64,000 nt of DNA from Cladobotryum mycophilum (GCA_036429605.1 CM071591.1:806001-870000), one strand, 5' to 3'. Positions 34,140 through 48,000 are shown, numbered from the stretch's first letter. The notes: generated by a model from the letters alone, not told the origin. Program-made: numbers and translations.

Positions 34140-35820
34140 ATGGCGACGCCTACCTCGGTTGCCTCTTCCGCTCCGCGGGAGACGGTCCAGCGAATTCATC
34201 GCATCACCAGAGAGAACCGCAGCTTGTGGTACCAGTTGACTGTCCTGCAGCAGCCTGAGAGAGCCCGTGCCTGCGGTTCGGGAATGAAGGGTAAGGCTAC
34301 ATGAAATGCGCCATTGGCGAACTGACATTGCCATATGCGAGTGTCCGCGCTGACCGTTCTTTGAAGCTAATAGCGATCGCCGACCTGTTGACCCTCCGCC
34401 TGTAGTCGAGCTTCGTATTATTGAGGGTCCATCTGTGGAGGAGGGCAAGGATATCACCTTCGACTACAATGCGAACTTCTTCCTCTATGCCAGTCTAGAA
34501 CAGGCCCGTACATTGGCCCATGGTCGTGTTCAGAACGGTGCCGCTAACAACCCTCCCATCTTGACCGGTGTTCCGGCTTCTGGTATGGCTTATCTGGACC
34601 GCCCTACCGAAGCTGGATATTTTATCTTCCCGGATCTTTCTGTTCGCCACGAGGGTTACTTCCGCTTGTCATTCAGCTTGTACGAGACAACCAAGGAAGA
34701 AAAAGATTTCGATCTGGAGCCCGCAGAGTCTGACCTGCCTCCCGGTGTCGACTGGCGAATGGAGATCAAGACTCAGCCTTTCAACGTCTTTAGTGCCAAG
34801 AAGTTCCCTGGGTTGATGGAGAGCACTTCTCTGAGCAAGACTGTCGCAGACCAAGGATGCCGAGTCCGTATTCGCCGCGATGTTCGCATGAGGAAGCGTG
34901 ATGGAAAGGGAAATGGCTATGACAGGCGTGAGGAGGAGTATGCGCGACGCAGGACTGTTACGCCAGCACCTGCCGAGGATCCTCATCTGCGGGCTCGATC
35001 CCTCAGCAACTCGAGCGAGCAGCGCATGCCCTATGTTCCAGATGCTCAACGCAGGCCATCCATTGCCGAGAGCTACCATGCGCCTCCTCCCCCACCGCCT
35101 CCGCCATCATACGATCATACGCAACCTTCACCTGTTCGTCCAGGTCATCTCTCATTTGGAGAACATGGTGTGCCGCAGTATGTTGCGCCTCGACAATATG
35201 GGCCTCCACAGAGCGGACCGCCAGTTCCTGTTTCGCCTACAGGTCCTTATCATCCATCCTCTCAGTCACCATATGTGAAATCCGAACCGCAGCCTTTCCC
35301 ATATGGTGTTCGTGGTACACCGCAACCACTCTCTTCGCCGGCTCTATCTGTTAAGCAAGATCCCTACGATAACCGTGCTCCCGGACCTTATGTGCCTCCC
35401 TCGCCATCTATTTACTCAGGCGTCGACCACAGTTCTCGGAGACATTCGCAAGTTTCTTATCCTCCGACACCAATGGCAGCTCAGCCGCCGCCACGAAGCA
35501 TCCAGCCACAGCCTCACTATCAACCCCGTTCACACCATTCTCTGGCGCCACTCAGAATTGAATCTCTAGTGTCTCCCTTGCCACCAATTGAAGCTCAGAT
35601 GGATCCATTGCCAGCACCACCTATGCTGCCAACTGGTGCCAAGCGAAAACATGACTTTGTCTTTTCACAAAACACGAAGCCGCTGCACAATGGGCAGCGA
35701 CAGCTTGACCCGCACTTTGGTCACGGCTATCGCGGGGTGACTCCTGAACCCGATCAGGGCATGTACTCACGGGCGGACGGCAAAATTGGCGTAGTCACAT
35801 TCAACCAATACCAAATATGA
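34140..35820 (+). CDS. veA: Velvet-family global regulator VeA/VelA
   Basis: VeA is the scaffold of the VelB-VeA-LaeA complex, which shuttles between cytoplasm and nucleus and couples light to development and secondary metabolism. Exon 1 (34140-34290) encodes MATPTSVASSAPRETVQRI through VLQQPERARACGSGMK. An intron at 34291-34366 (GTAAGG...GAAG) leads to exon 2, starting ANSDRRPVDPPPVVELRI. The velvet domain spans about residues 18-235, with FDYNANFFLYASLEQAR, ILTGVPASGMAYLDRP, GYFIFPDLSVRHEGYFRLSF, FNVFSAKKFPGLMESTSLS and DQGCRVRIRRDVRMRKR. The C-terminal half is disordered and rich in Pro, Ser and Gln, including a Pro run near residue 265. The product is 534 residues. The velvet-domain wording fits VeA rather than VelB, VosA or VelC. 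Confidence 0.92.
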
Positions 35821-37788
35821 AGTATTGGGTGTCTGGTGTCTGTATAGATCTGTCTGGCGTTTTAGGAGCCGCAGCCATTGTCAAAGTCATCTCTGATTTG
35901 AAGGGGATAGCATGAGTTGGAATCAAGGAGTTTTGGGTGCAATTTTGCCGTGTTTTTATTTGAATTTCTTTTTAAAGACGAGACGACTATGGTCGTTGTC
36001 CTATTCTTCGAACAATTGTTTTACTGGACTCTTTTCTTCCGCCTAACAATTCAGTGTGTTATGCATAGAGGTTTTTTTTAGCGAAGCTATGGAAATTCAT
36101 CTATTTGATGCTTTTTCTTGTCCATCAACCGTTTTTGGTTCGATCACCACTCTTTTCTACTGCGCATCTTTTTTCTTTCTTTTTTCGGTCCGTGTCTGGA
36201 AACTGGTCGTGGCCATATTTTTATCAAAGACCTACCTAGCTGGATAATCTCATACGTGAGATATATTACCATGGCTATCTTCGGTTTCTTACATCATTTG
36301 GCTCTTTTTCTTGTTGCTGGGTCACGAATTGCATGGAGGAAATGGAAGCGTTTTTTTGCGCCGACAGGGAATGGGAGCGCGCTGTTTTTTCATTGAATGT
36401 TAGGAGAGCCGTTATTTATTTGCTTTTTTTTGTTTCTTGCTTGCTTGTTTGTTTGATTTGGAGCTGACACGATGCACTGGAACTTGAGCTTGAATTTGGA
36501 ATTTGTTGTTTTTAGTCTGCCAATGCGTGCGTGTGTGTTTTCAGCAAGTTAATCGATCCAACTGCAGAAAGAGGAGAAGAAGAAAAAAATTACCAAACCA
36601 TAGCATTCCATACAATGATTTTTGCCTCATGCTTCGCCTCCTCCGTGTCTTGCCATAGTGTGTGTGTGTGTCTTGACTTGTGACAACGACAGGATTCCCC
36701 TCCCTCCCTTGTCACGGAGAATGCAATGCATGTTTTACCGGGATGAAAGGATTTTCTTTTCCCCTCTCAATAAATGCTTGTGCTAATAAGTCCAGGGGTT
36801 TTGTTGGCAATATTGGGGCATTGTGATGGGCAACGGCAAGGGTGGTCTGTATGTGCGTGTGCGTGTGCGTGTGCACATTCTGTTCGTTCCTGGTTTTCCG
36901 CGACCCTTGATGCATCAATGCTGCAGACGGGCTAATGCAAGGCCAGCGAGAAAGTGACAACTCAAAGGGCCCCAAATGAGCCAGAGGACCCTCATCGACT
37001 CCTCTTTGTCTTGTCTTGGTCAGGCCTTGGGTGGCTTCGTTTCCCGGTAAGGGATGATGGTTGCTGTGGTGAAGTCACGTGTCGTCCCGATTAGGCAAGC
37101 ATCAAAGAAAAACAAAACAAATCCGGGTCTCCATCCGTCTCCATCCCTTCAACCACGCTCACGACCCTCACCACCTTCACTCCGCGCAACGAACTCGGAC
37201 CACCTGCAGGGGGACACGCACCACCTGCTGCTACTGCTACTGCTACCGCTACCGCTGCTGCTGCCACGGCTACAGTCGAGGAACGAACGAATAATAACCA
37301 ATGCCCAGATAGATCAAGTCTTCTCTCTCCCCCCAATCTTTATACGGGTTGGGGCCTGCATTTCTTTCCCTTTTCTGTTCTCTTCCTCCCCCTCTTGAGG
37401 AATTCTCATTCCAAAGCTTTCCCCCAAAAAGAGACACTGCAGATCTGGAGGACATTCCAGACTTTGTAGTGTGTTTTTGGTTCTTCTCTTTCTATCTCTC
37501 TCCATCTATTCATCTCCCTCTCTATCTTTTGGATGGGGGGATCTGATGTTGTGCACCGTGAGATAAGTTTACGGTGCCGAATTTCTTCCTTCTCTTTTTG
37601 TTTTTATAGTTGATTTCCTTTTATTTCCTTCCTCTTTGTGAATACCGCTTACGATTGAGTGCTCGACGGAGCTCCTACTAAACAACAAAACCGCCCAAAA
37701 AAAGAACCTACAATTAACAAACTGTGTTACCTTACGATATTTTAAACACCCCTATACGAGAAAATCACCATAAACAAATCATACCAAA
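35821..37788. other. Intergenic region between veA and the next gene
   Basis: The veA 3' untranslated region and the promoter and leader of the 37789 gene are expected here. A (GTGCGT)-like run lies near 36850 and CAC/CTG-rich repeats near 37200-37265. No gene was seen. Confidence 0.6.
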
Positions 37789-39081
37789 ATGACGGCCTCT
37801 CCACGAAAAGGGCCTCGACCACAGGCCAGTCGCAGCCGCTTCCATGAGGGATCTATGAACGATCGAGTCTCTGCCGTACCGCCGGTGCAGTTTCTCGGTC
37901 CTGAAGAACGGGAGGCGCTAGAACGACCGGCAGAGGTAGAGCATCACATACATTTGCGGCTACACCGGCCACAGTCCCAACACAGTCCGCCTCAACCTCG
38001 ATCTCAATCTCAATCTCAGCCTCAGCCTCAGCCTCAACACCAGAAGCAGGGAAGCATTGGCAGAAAAGGTGGCAACTTACTGGGCCAAGTATGGGAGGGC
38101 GTACGGGGCAAACTGAGGCTTCGACGAGATGCTGGCAGTCACTCTGACGAAGACACTACCACCACCACCAACAATACCAATACCAAGAAAAAGGCGGTGG
38201 AAACCAAGAGACCAGAGATTGAAAGGCCGACGAGAGAAGAGACACTAGCCAACTATCAGAATCTAGTTGCTTCTGGATTCTTCACTCAGCATGCCATTCA
38301 GTCCACACGGCATGCTCGTCCTGGCACTTCCTATCAGACGCCTTGCAGGGACCGACCTCCCTCGTCACATTCTCTTCCCCAGCACCCCAGCTACCCACCT
38401 CCCCCGCCACCGCAATGGCCACTCTGTACCAGCCACCTTTCCCCTTCACCACTCACACCAAATGCCAAGAGACATTCTTCACCGTTCTTGACGCCCGCCA
38501 GCGCCTCCTCCCGGGGTACGAAGCGCGCCGCCGACGAGGACGAGATCAGGATCCACGAGGACAACGACGCCACACCTGTCAGGTCTTCTACGCCCCATGC
38601 CAAGCTCCGCAAGATTGCATCTGGTAACTTTGTCTCACTGCCAAAGTTGCCAACTCCTCGGAACAAGTTGCTCACCGCAAGGAGAATCCCCTCATCGGCT
38701 AGTATGCGCAATGGCGGTCTCCCTCCCGTCATCGTCCAGCAAAGGGAGCCTAGCAAGACCACCAAGCGCCTTCCGCCGCCTGTATCTCCCGCCTCATCAA
38801 CATCCTCTTCGGCGCGCAGCTCGCTAGAGAGTCTGTCAGAAAGGATGTACTCCACCGTACGGAGGAACGTGAGCGAGAATTACTACAGTGTGCGAGCTGT
38901 GGGTTCCGGATCCATGACTGCTAGAATCTTGAGACCCAGGAGTAGTGCTCAGGGCTTGAGGGTCATGCCGGATGCGAATAGAGGCATTCCCAGAGTGCCT
39001 CTCATTCCCTCCAAGTTTGCCGCTGCCGGCTATGGAGAGGATAGAGAAAACAACCAAATATGGCGATCACTTAGACGGTGA
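37789..39081 (+). CDS. Uncharacterised disordered protein
   Basis: This intronless frame encodes 430 residues starting MTASPRKGPRPQASRSRFHE. I do not recognise a domain. The segment around residues 21-40 (GSMNDRVSAVPPVQFLGPEE) reads like a conserved motif of a fungal-specific family, but I cannot name it. Further features are a Ser/Gln and Pro/Gln repeat (about 72-86), a Thr/Asn run (123-132), a Pro run (203-208), a likely nuclear signal TKRAADEDE (244-252) and a Ser-rich stretch (336-349). The C-terminal 80 residues (from ERMYSTVRRNVSENYYSVRA) look more ordered. There is no signal peptide or membrane segment. The length, start context (CAAAATGACG) and steady composition support a real gene. 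It is convergent with the MGA2-type gene. Confidence 0.7.
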   Translation: MTASPRKGPRPQASRSRFHEGSMNDRVSAVPPVQFLGPEEREALERPAEVEHHIHLRLHRPQSQHSPPQPRSQSQSQPQPQPQHQKQGSIGRKGGNLLGQVWEGVRGKLRLRRDAGSHSDEDTTTTTNNTNTKKKAVETKRPEIERPTREETLANYQNLVASGFFTQHAIQSTRHARPGTSYQTPCRDRPPSSHSLPQHPSYPPPPPPQWPLCTSHLSPSPLTPNAKRHSSPFLTPASASSRGTKRAADEDEIRIHEDNDATPVRSSTPHAKLRKIASGNFVSLPKLPTPRNKLLTARRIPSSASMRNGGLPPVIVQQREPSKTTKRLPPPVSPASSTSSSARSSLESLSERMYSTVRRNVSENYYSVRAVGSGSMTARILRPRSSAQGLRVMPDANRGIPRVPLIPSKFAAAGYGEDRENNQIWRSLRR

Positions 39082-40798
39082 TGTCAACGTTTGAGATTGT
39101 AATCCTCTACGAATATCCACTCGGGGAACCACCTTCCCCCCAGCATCGCCTAGAAAGATATATATTTATATGATGCTCTAACTCATCAAAGATCGACTAT
39201 ACATGGCACACCAAATTTGTTTGATGCCGATTTAACTCTATACACTTCCATTCGTTTTTCACTTCATCATCTCCAAGAATTGGAGACGAGAAAAAAAGGG
39301 TCCAACAGCCCCACGAACGTCATGACTTTCATGAAGAAACGTTTTTGTTTTTTCGAACTTTTTTATTACTTCTCTTCTTCATCGTATATACGGGACGAAC
39401 CTGCGGTTATGATAAAACGCTTTCTGTTCTTGTCTTTTTTCTACATTCCAAACTTTTCAACCGAGTGCGAACTCGCGGAGACCAAATTTGAACCCCTTTT
39501 TGAGAGAGAGATTGGAAAGACTTTTTTTTCTTGTGGCCATTTGGCCCTCTTTTTGATGATTCCTCCTTTTTGTCTTTTTATTAAAAGAAGAAATTAGGGG
39601 ACATAAAATATCGGGGAGAGGCTTTTTGGGAAAGGAATATGGGATAATGAAGGTTCTCTTTCTCTTACTATGGGAATTGTAGTTGGTATGAATACTTGTA
39701 ACATCAATGCAACGATTTTCACGAAGCTGTGTCTTGTGGTGCCGTGTGAATGCCTCATTTGTGTGACGTTTCAAGTATATCATGGTTAGTAAACTGTGCC
39801 TGTGAAGGAAGAGTTGGTCAATCTCGTCAACTTGGGGGTTTCTGTTTGGTCAACCTCCTCCCTCGTATTACTACAATGTAGAAAGCTGAGCTTTGTTCCA
39901 TCACCAGCCAGAGATGCTAACACATGCATTCTTGAACAACTGAGCGGTTGCCTGGCCGGCAGACCTTGAGATATCCATTCTATCTTGCAAGATTATTTCC
40001 ATCGTCTCTCTTAAGTGGTAATAAGAACTTGAGTATCCAAAACCTTGACTTGCTAACCATAAAGTCATCTCGCATCAACCATGATAATAAACAAGGAGAA
40101 AGCGGCAAATGATATGGATATAGTAGTCCTCTTTTTTTTTTTGTTTCATCAAGTTTGACAATCAACTACCAAAAAAGCAATATATGTACTCAAACTCTTT
40201 CCCATACACACAACACTCTCTCCCTCCCATATTTTCCCAGGAACCCAAGAAGAAAGAGAAAAAAACATGATTAAATATCATCATCACCACCTCATCAAAC
40301 AAAACAGAAAAAAAAAAAAGGTTTCGCTTCAAACAACAACAAAGGATTAAAACTGTTGTTCCTGCGGCACGTTTATCTCGGCCGATCATACCATGTTTAC
40401 TGTAAAGCCATCCCCCATCTGACCCATCCCAGCCAACCCCATCACCACCCTATCCACCCACTCTCCCCTTTCTTCTAAGAAACCATTCGTTGGAAACTGC
40501 AAAACATTCGATTTTCGCTTAAGAAAAGTGCAAAGAAAACAACCTTCGTCCATCCCGATCGCTATATATCCCATAATCCAGCATGACAAACACGGGAAAA
40601 AGACAAGATGACCAGCAACACGATCTGTAATATGGTTTTTTTTTTGAACAGAAGAATCCACTGCGCTGAGTTGGCAAGAGACTCATAATTTGAAATGCAT
40701 TGGAAGAACAAGATCCCAACCCCCGCGCCCCGAAGCACCGTATTCTAGATTTTGAAGAGAAAAAAAAGAGTAAAAATAGCCATGTCAATTATCTTGCT
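39082..40798. other. Convergent intergenic region
   Basis: Two convergent genes end here, leaving 1.7 kb of AT-rich sequence with long T and A runs. It presumably holds their 3' untranslated regions. No gene or RNA gene was recognised. Confidence 0.6.
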
Positions 40799-43700
40799 TC
40801 AAACCTCAACCACACGAGCCGGAATGTTTTCAAGCACTCGTGATACTCGAGTGTACCCAGTCTGGACGACGGCCCGTGATGAAGTCCAAAGGATAGGGAA
40901 GAGCGAAGGGAAGTAGCTATAGAGCAAGGCGCAGACCATGATCAAGAGCAATGGAATCTATTCAAAGGGTTAGTGGAGGAAGCTCTAAGAAGGGGAATAG
41001 TAAACTTACCCAAATGAAGAAGAGATTTCGGTCGTTGCTGAGTCTCTTCAACTTCTGCTCTCGTGCCCTTAGGAAGTTGTCTTGCTGTTCCTTTGTAATG
41101 GCATTCTTTCGCCCAATCTCAAGAATCTTTGGGATTTCCTTGGTTCTGGAGGATGTAGCAATAGCTGTTGATGTAGTTGTTGCTGCTGTTGCTGCTATTG
41201 TCGTTGTCGTTGGTGCCTCGCCATACAACGTGGCACACTTCAAGTCAGCCTCGGCTTCGACCGCAGCCCGGGCGGCAGACTGCATCTTCTTATCCATATC
41301 CTCTTGAGGGAAGATGTCATCGTAGGCTGGCGGAGGAACTACAGTGTTGCTCTTATACGAAGAAATATCCCACCAGCGGCCATCCAACTTTGGTTGATCA
41401 TCGCCCGCGGGCTCTTCGCGGTTGCCAGACATACCGGGTACCAACTGCTGCACTCTTCGCATGAACTGCGCTTGTGGAAGATATGCCTGGTAATCGGGCA
41501 ACATCGGCATGCCCGAAAAGGTCGGCATCTGTGGCATCCCAACTTGAGGAAGATGGGCAAGATTTTGAATATGCAGAGCCATTGTCTGTTGGAATTGTTG
41601 GAGCTGCTGCTGGATTTGATCCTTGAAGGCAGCCGCTATAGCCGCCGGGTTTGACCCTGCGCCATTGTCTAGCTCCTCGGAGTTTTCTGTAATCACCTCG
41701 CTGTCGCGTCTCAGTCGGCTTGGACGTCTCATGCTCAAGTAGTTATTCTCATCGGGATCTTCATCCTCAAAGTCACCAGATGTGTATTCGGGGCTTTCTT
41801 CGCTCGAGTCCACCGAAAGGGGGCCCTCATGTGTATGAGCCCTAGTCAATGGCTCCCACATAGAGCGCATCGATGTGGCACTGCTAGTCCGGCTCTGCAA
41901 CGATCCTCCGCTACGAGACCGAATATGTCGCTGAGAGCTGCGAATAGTGCGTTCTACAGCCCGCGACTGAGACACGTCCCTGGCAGTCAAACCCGACAGG
42001 CTCCTGATTGTAGGATCTGTTCCGGCAATCATCAACCGCCTGACAATCTCTGGGTGATTATGAACGGCGGCCATGTGCAACGGGGTGAAGCCGCCACGGT
42101 CTCGGGCATCTGGGTTTGCGCCTCTGGCGAGCAGGGCGGCAACAAAGCGATGATAACCAAGAGTGCAGGCCAGATGCAGCATCGTATGTCCGGTTGACCC
42201 TTTGAGATCCAGGCGCGTGCGATGAGCACTGTCATCAAGATCAATGAGATCAAGGACCTTTAGGAGCTGAGACTCCAAGTGTTCGTGTGATGTATGGTTA
42301 AAGACCGGACCACCGCCACCTCCTGTTGATGGGCCGGCGGAAGAACCACCAGACCAGCTTGAGTTACCGTCATTCAATATCCTACGTGCAAGATCGTTGA
42401 CATCAACCATCTGGCCAGACATCTTGTGACCGAGAACTGAGAGTGCGGTTCGGATGAGCTTGTCCTCCGTATCGTCAATGTACTTGAAGGATGGTGGCTG
42501 CTTTCCTGGGAAGCTTGAAGAAGAAATACTTTGCCGCCCGAATGTTACAGGAACAGGGCCCGCCGTAGGAGATGGAGGCAATAGACATACAAGTGACGAT
42601 TCGCCCCAAAAGGTCGTGGTCGTGGCTTTGTTGTCTCCAAACCAAACTTCCAAACCCTGGAAGAATGATGCGCCAAGCACAGTAACCTCGATACCTCCAA
42701 TCTTTGGTCCCTCATTGGGGATAATCTTATGAATAATAGGGGGTGCTCGTGGTTGATTCACGCCCATGGGTATTGAGTAGAGACCACCGGCTATAGCCTG
42801 CGCCAGCTGGGTCTGCGAAACATTGCTCACGCCGTTCCGTAAGCCGTTGGGACTAGGAGCGCGACTAGCGTGGTTGGAAGTTGGCGCAGAGTTGTATAAT
42901 TGAGCCATGGCCAAGTTGTCCATGCTTTCAGACCGGCGATTGGCAAAGAACGGCACCTCGTTGCTGTTTGGCGTCGGAGGACCATTGGCGAACGGTATCT
43001 GAGCGCCGGGCTGCCCAAAGAGTTGATCCGCTTGAGGGAAGGGGTTCGGGCCAGAGGAAAAGGGAGAGGTAGCGGTAGATACCTGGACACTAGCAATTCC
43101 CTGCGAAGCCGGGGTTGGCGATGTATCTAATCGGGTCATGGTCAATCCATTGGGCACTCTTGAGCCGCTTGATTTCCTCTTCTTGGCTAAGTGACCATTT
43201 TGACTAGGCGATGGAGGTCTAGATAGGGGTCGTCCTGGCACAGAAGCCGAAGTCATAGTCGGTGTAGTCTTTCCAGATGTAGCTGCGCTGAAGGCGGCCT
43301 GGCTACTAAGTGGTACCGCGGCTGAGGGTGAGAAGCCAAAGGCTCCATTCTGTGCAGAAGGCAACATACTGCTGGGATCCATCGGCAAGGGATGATGCAT
43401 AGGCACAGACGAGCTTGTAACGGTCTCGGACATTGGTGGCTGGGTTGTCAACTGTGTCATTGGGTTTGTCTTATGGTCGTCGGTAATCATTATTGGGTTG
43501 GACATGGCCTGTGCAATGATTTGATCTTTCCAATCTTTGATGGTGAATATGACATTGAAGCCCATCTTCTCGTTATGGTGTCTGCAGTAGCATGCAATCC
43601 GCATAGGGGCATCGATCTGCATGACACGGTTGTGCCGTGTGGGCTCGGGTCGACCGTTTGCATCGAGGACGCCGCTAATGGGCTGCCACTCCTTGACTTC

Positions 43701-45092
43701 TTGGGTATTGAAAACAACGACTCGGCGCTCTTCATCCTGGCTCCAAAGTTTGTCTTCGTCTGGCTTCTTCACCTTCTTCCGAGCAGCTCTTTTGCGTTCC
43801 CTAGTAATACAGCCGTTACAAATCCGTACTTCGCCTCCGTTTTGCGGAGAGTTCTCCTCATCATCGAGATCTGGCAAATGGCCCTGAGGCGTATTCGCAG
43901 CCCTCTCCAATGCTTTCTTCTTCAGCTCCGATTGATCCATGGCACTCGTGCAAACAAGGCTAACAAATAATTCTAAAGTGTCAGATGACCGTTCGGGAGG
44001 AGGCCTAGCCATAAGTTTGGGCTTGGAGATTGTGTGTGAGGGTAGGTGTAGTTTAGATACGCCAGGAGGTAGAGGACTCAGAGTCATCTTGATCGGAATT
44101 TGTGTCTCAACTCGTGACTTGAGGGGAGTTGGTAGAATTCTGAGCTCATAGCCACCAGTGAAATTATAGGTTGGAAGACCGCCAAAGACTGGCATCTGAT
44201 GTGCCATTGCTGCGAAGCGGGCCGGGTTCGGCATGCCGTCCGGGATAGTTGGAGAGCTGATGCTCAACTTGTTCGCCCACATGTTGGTGCCATTCATCAT
44301 GGACCAATCCGATCCTGCATGGGGTGAGGGCGTACTGAAGACAGCTGCAGCTGGGGATGAGTCATGACTAGCCACCATGGTCGACATTGGTGACGGTTCC
44401 CGAGATGCTTCTCTTTTCTGACCAGCTCTTGACGAAGTTACGGAATATTGCTACAAGGTAATTAGCAAGGGGGTTAGTAGGGTACGGAGACGACGGGAAC
44501 AAACCGAAGCTCTCTTTTTATGGCCTTGCTCTCTTGACCTTGATGGTTCAGGCTTCTTGGGACTATGTGTCTTTATGGTCGGCATGCCAGGTGAGGGCAT
44601 GTTGATTTGGCCATTGGGCGCATCGGGGCTGCTGGAGGCGCTCTCAAAGTCGAATGTTTGCTCCATAAATGTATCATCATGCTCTCCAAATCCGTACAGT
44701 CCGTGCATAGCTGAGGAGTCTAGTTCGCGGCCAAAGGTAAAGGCCGAATCATCTTCGTCGAATGCACCCATGTTGTGGTGTCCCCAGTCCATTTTCTCAT
44801 CGGCTCCACTGTCCATATTCATATCTCCAATGGTACCTGGTGTTTTCGTCGAGGCGGAGCTACCGGATCTTTTGGTAGACGAGGCTGTGTCGGAGGAGGA
44901 ATCGTGAATAGAGCCCGTGGGCGAGCCGGGAAAGGGCCCTGCAAGAAGCTCTTGCGGATTTAAAAAGGACTTTTGATCGTTGGAGCCAATTGTGTCCAGG
45001 GTCTGGAGGGCGTCCGGGCTGTTTGTGAAGTCGAAAACGTTGGAGACAAGGAAGTCATCATCGGAAAAGTCGTGAAGGTCGCCGGTGGGCAT
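40799..45092 (-). CDS. MGA2/SPT23-type membrane-anchored transcription factor
   Basis: Mga2 and Spt23 are ER-anchored precursors; in yeast they sense membrane saturation, are cut by the proteasome and activate the fatty-acid desaturase OLE1. Three exons encode 1395 residues: 45092-44505, 44450-41010 and 40957-40799. The introns are 44451-44504 (GTTTGT...GTAG, with a perfect TACTAAC branch) and 40958-41009 (GTAAGT...ATAG). The N-terminal region (about 297-520) has the family's conserved block with YELRILPTPLKSRVETQI and a CNGCITRERKRAARK motif. An IPT/TIG domain lies at about 765-860 (PNEGPKIGGIEVTVLGASFF). Ankyrin repeats follow at about 947-1030 (GHTMLHLACTLGYHRFVAAL, GGFTPLHMAAVHNHPEIVRR). 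The last exon gives the membrane span, LFFIWIPLLLIMVCALL, at about 1339-1355. All hallmarks, including the anchor, are present. Confidence 0.9.
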
Positions 45093-48000
45093 TGAAGCTC
45101 CTGCTATGAGGGGCCGCCAGCGCCTGAACTTGTAGCAGATGTCATGACCAGCAGGAATTTCTGTTGCGTGTTCCGCTTCACGCGGAGTTGGTCGAACCGG
45201 ACACCAGTCGTGGCGTCAGTATAGTTGGATGACGGGGGAAGTCCAGATACAAGGAGGTGGTTTCGCTGTGGGGAAGTTCTGCGGGAGAAAAAAAAGGGTC
45301 CTCGTTCAGCGGCTTTATCGATTCTAGAAATGAGAAGAAGAAGAAAAGACTAATAATAATAAGACGGCGACGGCAGCAGCAACAAAGTTCGATCGTCTCA
45401 GTTTTTATATGTTCATTTTTCTGTCTTTCCCTTTGAGATGTCGCTGTCGCTGGAAGTGCAGTCGTAGGTAGAGATGGAGGAGCCGAAAAGAATTGTGAGG
45501 AGTCGAAAACCTTAGCCGTTGCCTATCGAGCACGCGAAAGCCAAGCACGTCAAACAAAATCAATCAAGTCGAAAAACCCGTCCGGCTGGTCTGGGCGCCC
45601 CACAGAAATGTGGCGGTTCAACACTCGACAAAAGGAACGTGGGCTCGAGCGGTTCGTAGCGGTGTCGAGAGAGAGAGGGAGGGAGAGAGAGAGAGAGACA
45701 GAGAGCAACGTTTTGGGCGGTTATCATGCAGGTTTGTGAAAAGGGAAGATGAGCGCTGGGATCGTACAGCTGCGCGACGACGAAAGTGTGGAGAGGAAAT
45801 ACGGAGTAGGGGAGTGAGTACGGAGCAGGTGGTGGTGGTAGTGGTGGTTGATCCCTTTCTCACTGTACCAAGTAGAGAAGACTAACTGCTGTTACTCAAC
45901 TGACTGCTGGGCGAGTTGGCGGTGGACAGTGGTAGTAGCACCTAACAGTGATGGTGGTGGGAGTGGCAGCTGGCAGTAGCAGGAAAAGGAAAGAAAGCCG
46001 AGTTTGAGGTCTTAAAGAAACAGCACACTCACTCACTCCCACACACAAACAAGCAAACACGCACGCACGCACGCACAGAATTTGAGTTAAAACACTGCAG
46101 GCTGTGGCGTTTGGGCGCTTCTCCCTGCTGATGAGCTAGATAATGGAGCTCAAAGGTGTGATGAAGAGATTGCACAGATACATTGCATACAAACATATGA
46201 CCATTGTAACTCTGTTGCTTTGAGAGCGTTTTTTTAACATTGCTCCTTGTGAGCAAAAAGGTACCCCCGTGGACAACTCAGAGTTTATCTCCTTCCCCCC
46301 AGTGCTGCGAAATACGGAGCCGGACTGACTTGGGGGAGGGGGGCGATGTATGTATGGTGTACCACTGTGTGTACAGTGCGAAAGTATTTATTTCGCGCTG
46401 TGAGCGACCATCCCCGGTGAACAATAACCGCAGTTACATAATGGGTGAGCACAGTGGCAATGACGCAACCTCTTCCAAACGGCTTTTCGTCAGTGTACGT
46501 AGCATCATGCCAACGGGCCAGTAATAATTGAGGCTGGGTGACCGCTCGGTGTATGTACAAGTACCTGCTACCTACCGCCCTACAACTAAAAAAAGATGTC
46601 TCAACCTCACCATCGCAAAATGGAAATTGCCCATGGCCAGGCTGTCCTTTTCCCACCTCCAACCTGATCACGAACGAATGACGAGCTAGAAGAGACAGCC
46701 ACCACATACAAGGAGGTGAAAGGAGGCAGCCCGGAGCGAGAACATTCGCATCCATCTCCCCTTCACGTCGTCCTCTCGCTGAGACTAGCATACCTTGCGC
46801 GCATAGAACTAATTACGCAAGCCTCGACATCTGAGAGCCAACCTGTCCCCAGCGGGAGGGGCTCCGAATGGCCGGCTTTGCGGGGGCCGAAGCTTACCTG
46901 GGTCACAAGCCGTTCGCTTGTTGCTATATTGTATGTATTATTTCCTTGGTGAGCTTCCCGTCAAGTGACGATCCAATCCACTAAATCATTCTCTAGAGAA
47001 CAAGGCAGACAATGACAATACATACATACTCAACCCCTTCTCCCTGCCCCCTGAATCAAGGCCATCTTCGGATCATCCGTGCAAAACTGGGGAGGGGGCA
47101 GAGAGAGGCCCCAAAGAGACCACGACCACAACCCACGGCAGCCCCGCCCTCGCCCGCATTCCAATTATTCTGCCTGCTCGTTCGAGAATCAAAGACTGGG
47201 TCTCTTCATCTAGATCCATCCAATCGTTGCAGATACAAATCATCCTCGTTTGGCATTACTCCGGATCCCACATCCCAGAGATAAGGACTCGGTATTTTAC
47301 CAAGAGCATAAAAAATGGGCCATTCCGGTTCCATCGCTTCGCCGGCTGGGCGATAGCTTGCGCCGTCCGCTGCAACCCTAGCTCAACGTTTTTTTCTCTT
47401 TCTCATCCCATCCCATCCCATCACAGGGCTTGCAGGGCTATCCAGGTTCAGGCACGCTCGATTTGCTCCTTTGCAGGACCAGCTATCTTTTCTAGTCTCC
47501 TCTTCCTCGTGGTGGAGGGGCCCCTTTCGGACCAATCACCCCCTTCCATGAATGACTCTTTCGCAACCGCGCCATTAACAGCCTATACAGCCCACCACGC
47601 TCTTGGCATACAGACAACCGTCGTATTGCCTAGATTAAACGATTCATGTACTTTTGATAACAACATATCAGCCTGTTGTTAGGCAATCTGTAACCCCTTG
47701 CATCACTATCACGTCTTTCGCCCCGTGGCTGGCTGCCGGTCTCAGCGTCTCCGCAAGTAGGAGCATTCGCCCTTATCCATGGCGGGCACCTAGAAGAATT
47801 CTATCGGCCCGAGGCGCTAAAAAGAAAATGACTTGCTGTGTGCTAAGCAGTGACGAAACAAATTGTCTAGATGGATCCCGAGATCCGTCCCTTGCATGAA
47901 TCGTGGTGGATGCAGGATGATCATGGTAGTGCTGAGGAATGATTCTCAAAGAAAAACAGGTTCTATTTGATACTCTTAGAGATTTTCAATAACACCTCCA

